Part shown: piece after piece, positions 6,629 through 8,838 of the stretch
Layout: every line of letters starts with the position of its first letter
Position numbering within the stretch: the stretch's first letter is position 1
Origin: Pseudomonadota bacterium
GTDB taxonomy: Bacteria; Pseudomonadota; Gammaproteobacteria; Burkholderiales; Burkholderiaceae_F
Reading direction: 5' to 3'
DNA: 8,838 nucleotides
NCBI GenBank assembly: GCA_021823635.1
Contig: JAKANT010000039.1
Location: forward strand, 1 to 8,838
Program-made: the position numbers and the translations under genes
The notes under the pieces: model-generated
Databases searched by the model: none
Told to the model about the DNA's origin: nothing
The model's input: only the letters and a program-made list of their open reading frames with translations

Positions 6629-7383
6629 GGCTCGAGGCCCGCTCGGTCTGCGCCGGTTATCGCGGCCGTCCGGTGCTGGCGTCGGTCAGCGTTAGCTTCG
6701 CGCCCGGCTGGACGGCAATCGTCGGACCGAACGGCGCCGGCAAGAGCACGCTGCTGCGCGTGCTGGCAGGCTTGCTCGCGCCCAGCGCAGGCGACGTGCT
6801 GCTCGACGGCGTGCCGCTTGCGCGGCTTGCGCCGCGCGCGCGCGCCCGCGCCATCGCCTGGCTGCCGCAACTGGCCGAGCCCGCCGGCGAGCTGACGGTG
6901 CGCGAGACGGTGCTGCTGGGGCGGCTGCCGCAGATCGGCGTCTTCGGCGCCCCAAGTGCAGACGACGAAGCGGCGGTGCAGGCCGCGATGCAGCGCACCG
7001 AGTGCACCGCCTGGGCCGAGCGCCGGCTGGCGGAACTGTCAGGCGGCGAACGGCAGCGGGCGCTGCTGGCGCGCGCGCTTGCCACCGAAGCGCGCGTGCT
7101 GCTGCTCGACGAACCGACGCTGCATCTGGATCCGCCGCACCAGGTGGCGCTGGCCAAGCTGGCGCGCGCGCTGGCGGCCACGCACACTGTCGTGACCGTG
7201 ATGCACGACGTTTCGCTCGCGCTCGCGGCCGACCGCGTCGTGTTGATCGAGGCCGGGCGCGTGCGCGCCGACGCGGCTGCGGGCGACCCAGCGCTGCACC
7301 AGGCGCTCGAGCAGTGCTTCGGCGGCGCGCTGCGCATCGAAACGCGCGGCGGCCGTCCGCTCGTCACCCCCGCGTTCGACTGA
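6625..7383 (+). CDS. btuD: Cobalamin ABC transporter ATP-binding protein BtuD
   Basis: A 252-residue ATPase with all ABC motifs intact: Walker A GPNGAGKST (34-42), Q-loop in WLPQ, signature LSGGERQR from residue 138, Walker B VLLLDEPT with D162 and E163, and the switch His H194 in VMHD. It powers import by the BtuC dimer and sits on the cytoplasmic face of the inner membrane. Its ATG overlaps the btuC stop as ATGA, and GAGG lies 7 bases upstream. The length and the LTVRETVLLGRLP block are typical of the FepC/BtuD/HmuV group, so sequence alone would not separate B12 from haem or siderophore use; the operon does. The frame is open far upstream, but that region overlaps btuC in another frame and is not coding. 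Confidence 0.93.
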   Translation: MRLEARSVCAGYRGRPVLASVSVSFAPGWTAIVGPNGAGKSTLLRVLAGLLAPSAGDVLLDGVPLARLAPRARARAIAWLPQLAEPAGELTVRETVLLGRLPQIGVFGAPSADDEAAVQAAMQRTECTAWAERRLAELSGGERQRALLARALATEARVLLLDEPTLHLDPPHQVALAKLARALAATHTVVTVMHDVSLALAADRVVLIEAGRVRADAAAGDPALHQALEQCFGGALRIETRGGRPLVTPAFD

Positions 7384-7387
7384 AGCG

Positions 7388-7957
7388 ATGCGAATCGAAG
7401 CGCCGCCGACCGAACGCCAACGCGAAAAACCTGCCGGCGCGCGCCGCGGCCTGCTGATCGTGCATACCGGCGACGGCAAGGGCAAAAGCACGGCGGCCTT
7501 CGGCCTGGCGCTGCGCGCCCACGGACGCGGCAGGGCGGTGACGATCTTCCAATTCATGAAGGTGCCGAGCGCACGCTTCGGCGAGCATCGCGCCTTCGCC
7601 ACGCTGGGCGTGCCGATCGTCGGCCTGGGCGACGGCTTCAGCTGGAAAAGCCGCGATCTGGCGCACTCGGCGCAGTTGGCGCGTGACGGCTGGCAGCGCG
7701 CCGCGGCGGCGGTCGCCTCCGGCGCGTACTTTCTGGTCGTGCTGGACGAACTGACCTATCCGCTGCGCTACGGCTGGCTGCCGCTTGCCGACGTGCTCGC
7801 GACGCTGCGGGCACGGCCGCGCCACACCCACGTGGTGGTGACCGGTCGCGGAGCGCCGGACGAGTTGCTCGAACTGGCCGACACGGTGACCGAGTTCCGC
7901 AAGCTCAAGCACCATTACGACGCCGGCGTGCCGGCGCAGCGCGGCATCGAGGACTGA
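7388..7957 (+). CDS. cobO: Corrinoid adenosyltransferase (CobO/BtuR/CobA type)
   Basis: A 189-residue cytoplasmic enzyme (Salmonella CobA has 196) that moves the 5'-deoxyadenosyl group of ATP to the cobalt of Co(I) corrinoids. The P-loop is HTGDGKGKSTAAFG (H26, K31, K33, S34, T35). FQF follows, then GFSW with F84 and W86, the aromatic pair equivalent to those that force the four-coordinate corrinoid state in Salmonella CobA. VVLDELTYPL carries D120 and E121, VTGRGAP follows, and the ending KLKHHYDAGVPAQRGIE is diagnostic. The N-terminal arm before the P-loop is somewhat shorter than in Salmonella and Pro/Arg-rich. The gene begins 4 nt after the btuD stop with no strong ribosome-binding site, which suggests coupling. 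It acts on both imported cobinamide and complete B12. Confidence 0.95.
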   Translation: MRIEAPPTERQREKPAGARRGLLIVHTGDGKGKSTAAFGLALRAHGRGRAVTIFQFMKVPSARFGEHRAFATLGVPIVGLGDGFSWKSRDLAHSAQLARDGWQRAAAAVASGAYFLVVLDELTYPLRYGWLPLADVLATLRARPRHTHVVVTGRGAPDELLELADTVTEFRKLKHHYDAGVPAQRGIED

Positions 7958-7959
7958 CG

Positions 7960-8634
7960 ATGGAAGCGAACCTTGCGGCGATAAGCTGGAGCGGCGGCAA
8001 GGACTGTGCGCTCGCGCTGCTGCGGGCGCGAGCGCAGGGCTGGAACGTGCGCACCTTCGTCACCGCCTGCCGCGGCGAGCGGCCGGCGGCGCACGCGCTG
8101 CCGCGCGCGTGGTTCGGACGCCAGGTGCAGGCGCTGGGCGGCCGCTGGCTGCCGTTTTCGGTCGGCAGCGACGGCTACGAGGCGGCCTTTCGCGCTGTGC
8201 TCGAACAGCTTGCCGCCGGCGGCCATCGGGCGATGGTGTTCGGCGACATCGATCTGGCCGCGCACCGCGAGTGGATCGAGCCGCGCGTGCGCGCCGCCGG
8301 ACTGGAGCCGCTGTTTCCGCTGTGGCGCACGCCGCGCGCCGACGTGGCGCAGGAAATCCTTGCGCGCGGACTGCAGGCGCGCGTGATCGCCGTGGATCTG
8401 GCGCGCCTGCCGGCCTCGACGTGCGGCCGCGCCTACGATGCCGCCTTGCTTGCCGATCTGCCGCCCGGCGTATGCCCCTGCGGCGAGGACGGCGAGTTCC
8501 ACACGGCGGTGGAATGGATGCCCGGCATGAACGAACCTGCGCCCGTTCGCGTACGCGCGGTCATCGAGGAGGACACGCACCCGCCGCTGGCGCCCGGGCG
8601 CATCGCTCGCGTCGAACTGGAGGACGCGCCATGA
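7960..8634 (+). CDS. DUF71/COG2102 PP-loop ATPase, predicted B12-salvage protein (diphthine-ammonia ligase-like)
   Basis: A 224-residue protein of the Dph6-like ATP-pyrophosphatase family. The PP-loop is SGGKDC (11-16), which binds ATP for adenylation chemistry. Family marks follow: VFGDIDLAAHREW (G95-D96-I97-D98, H102, W105), LFPLWRTPRADVAQEIL, the Cys-containing CGRAYDAALLADLP (C155), and the C-terminal CPCGEDGEFHT block (C172, C174, E176, E179, H181). Archaeal and eukaryotic Dph6 completes diphthamide on EF2, but bacteria have no diphthamide. Published comparative genomics has predicted that a bacterial DUF71 branch acts in B12 salvage. Here it lies 2 nt after cobO and overlaps cbiB by 4 nt, with GAGGA six bases before its ATG, so it is built into the operon. 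An ATP-dependent amidation or ligation on a corrinoid intermediate is inferred; the true substrate is unknown. Family assignment is firm, function is not. Confidence 0.88.
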   Translation: MEANLAAISWSGGKDCALALLRARAQGWNVRTFVTACRGERPAAHALPRAWFGRQVQALGGRWLPFSVGSDGYEAAFRAVLEQLAAGGHRAMVFGDIDLAAHREWIEPRVRAAGLEPLFPLWRTPRADVAQEILARGLQARVIAVDLARLPASTCGRAYDAALLADLPPGVCPCGEDGEFHTAVEWMPGMNEPAPVRVRAVIEEDTHPPLAPGRIARVELEDAP

Positions 8635-8838
8635 GCGCGGCCACCGCGGCCGGCGCGGTGCTGCTGGCAGCAGCGCTGGATCGTTTGCTCGCCGAGCCGC
8701 CCGACCGCTGGCATCCGGTGGTCTGGCTGGGGCGGGTGTTGGGCGCGCTCGGTCGCTGGGCCCTGCGCGGCGCCACGCCGCGCGCGCAGTTCGCGCGCGG
8801 TGCGGCGGCGTGGTCTGCCGCCGCGCTGCCGGCCGCCG
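8631..8838 (+). CDS. cbiB: Adenosylcobinamide-phosphate synthase CbiB (partial, 3' end outside window)
   Basis: The first 69 codons are visible and the frame is open at the right edge. The start ATGA overlaps the stop of the preceding gene, with GGAGGA (8619-8624) six bases upstream. The N-terminal membrane segment AGAVLLAAALDRLLAEPPDRWHP contains the family signature: D17, E22-P23-P24, then W27-H28-P29 and VVWLGR. CbiB (CobD in the aerobic-pathway nomenclature) is an inner-membrane enzyme that joins cobyric acid to aminopropanol or its phosphate to make cobinamide (phosphate), the substrate line feeding CobU. Its presence means the cell can complete corrinoids from cobyric acid and does not merely import finished B12. 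The remainder (a full protein is usually about 300 residues) is not in view. Confidence 0.9.
   Translation, partial: MSAATAAGAVLLAAALDRLLAEPPDRWHPVVWLGRVLGALGRWALRGATPRAQFARGAAAWSAAALPAA

Noticed and set aside
7960..8634. Annotation of the PP-loop protein as a true diphthine-ammonia ligase
   Set aside because: Automated naming by family would give this, but diphthamide is absent from bacteria and the operon context is B12 salvage.

Overview
The window is a GC-rich (roughly 70 % by eye), tightly packed bacterial chromosome segment. Protein motifs, gene content and gene order resemble Betaproteobacteria (Burkholderiales/Rhodocyclales type). That placement is inferred from sequence character alone; no rRNA or marker gene is present. 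No mobile elements, tRNAs or CRISPR arrays were seen.

Left part (1-1989): a small Rieske-type [2Fe-2S] ferredoxin gene on the minus strand is followed, at the left edge, by the first 13 codons of another minus-strand gene that cannot be identified safely. Divergently on the plus strand lies selO, a pseudokinase-fold protein AMPylator, complete and with Cys at the position of eukaryotic selenocysteine. The 149-base divergent spacer holds no convincing promoter.

Right part (1990-8838): a cobalamin uptake and salvage operon. A sigma70-like promoter (TTGACG-N18-TAGATT), overlapped by a perfect 7-bp inverted repeat, precedes a recognisable cobalamin riboswitch (about 2034-2230). Then come btuB (outer-membrane receptor), cobU (adenosylcobinamide kinase/guanylyltransferase), btuF (periplasmic binding protein), btuC (permease), btuD (ATPase), cobO (corrinoid adenosyltransferase), a DUF71/COG2102 PP-loop ATPase and the start of cbiB, which runs off the right end. 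Every junction is a short overlap or a gap of at most 6 nt, so this looks like one transcript under one riboswitch.

The genes form a logical path. BtuB imports corrinoids across the outer membrane, BtuF/C/D carry them into the cytoplasm, CobO adds the adenosyl ligand, CbiB attaches the aminopropanol arm, and CobU activates cobinamide for nucleotide-loop assembly. The later genes (cobS, cobT, cobC, cobD, cobQ) are not visible and may lie to the right. The least understood member is the DUF71 protein (7960-8634). It is related to archaeal/eukaryotic diphthine-ammonia ligase, but bacteria lack diphthamide, and its position between cobO and cbiB points to an ATP-dependent step in corrinoid salvage whose substrate is unknown. 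It is the best candidate here for undescribed biology.
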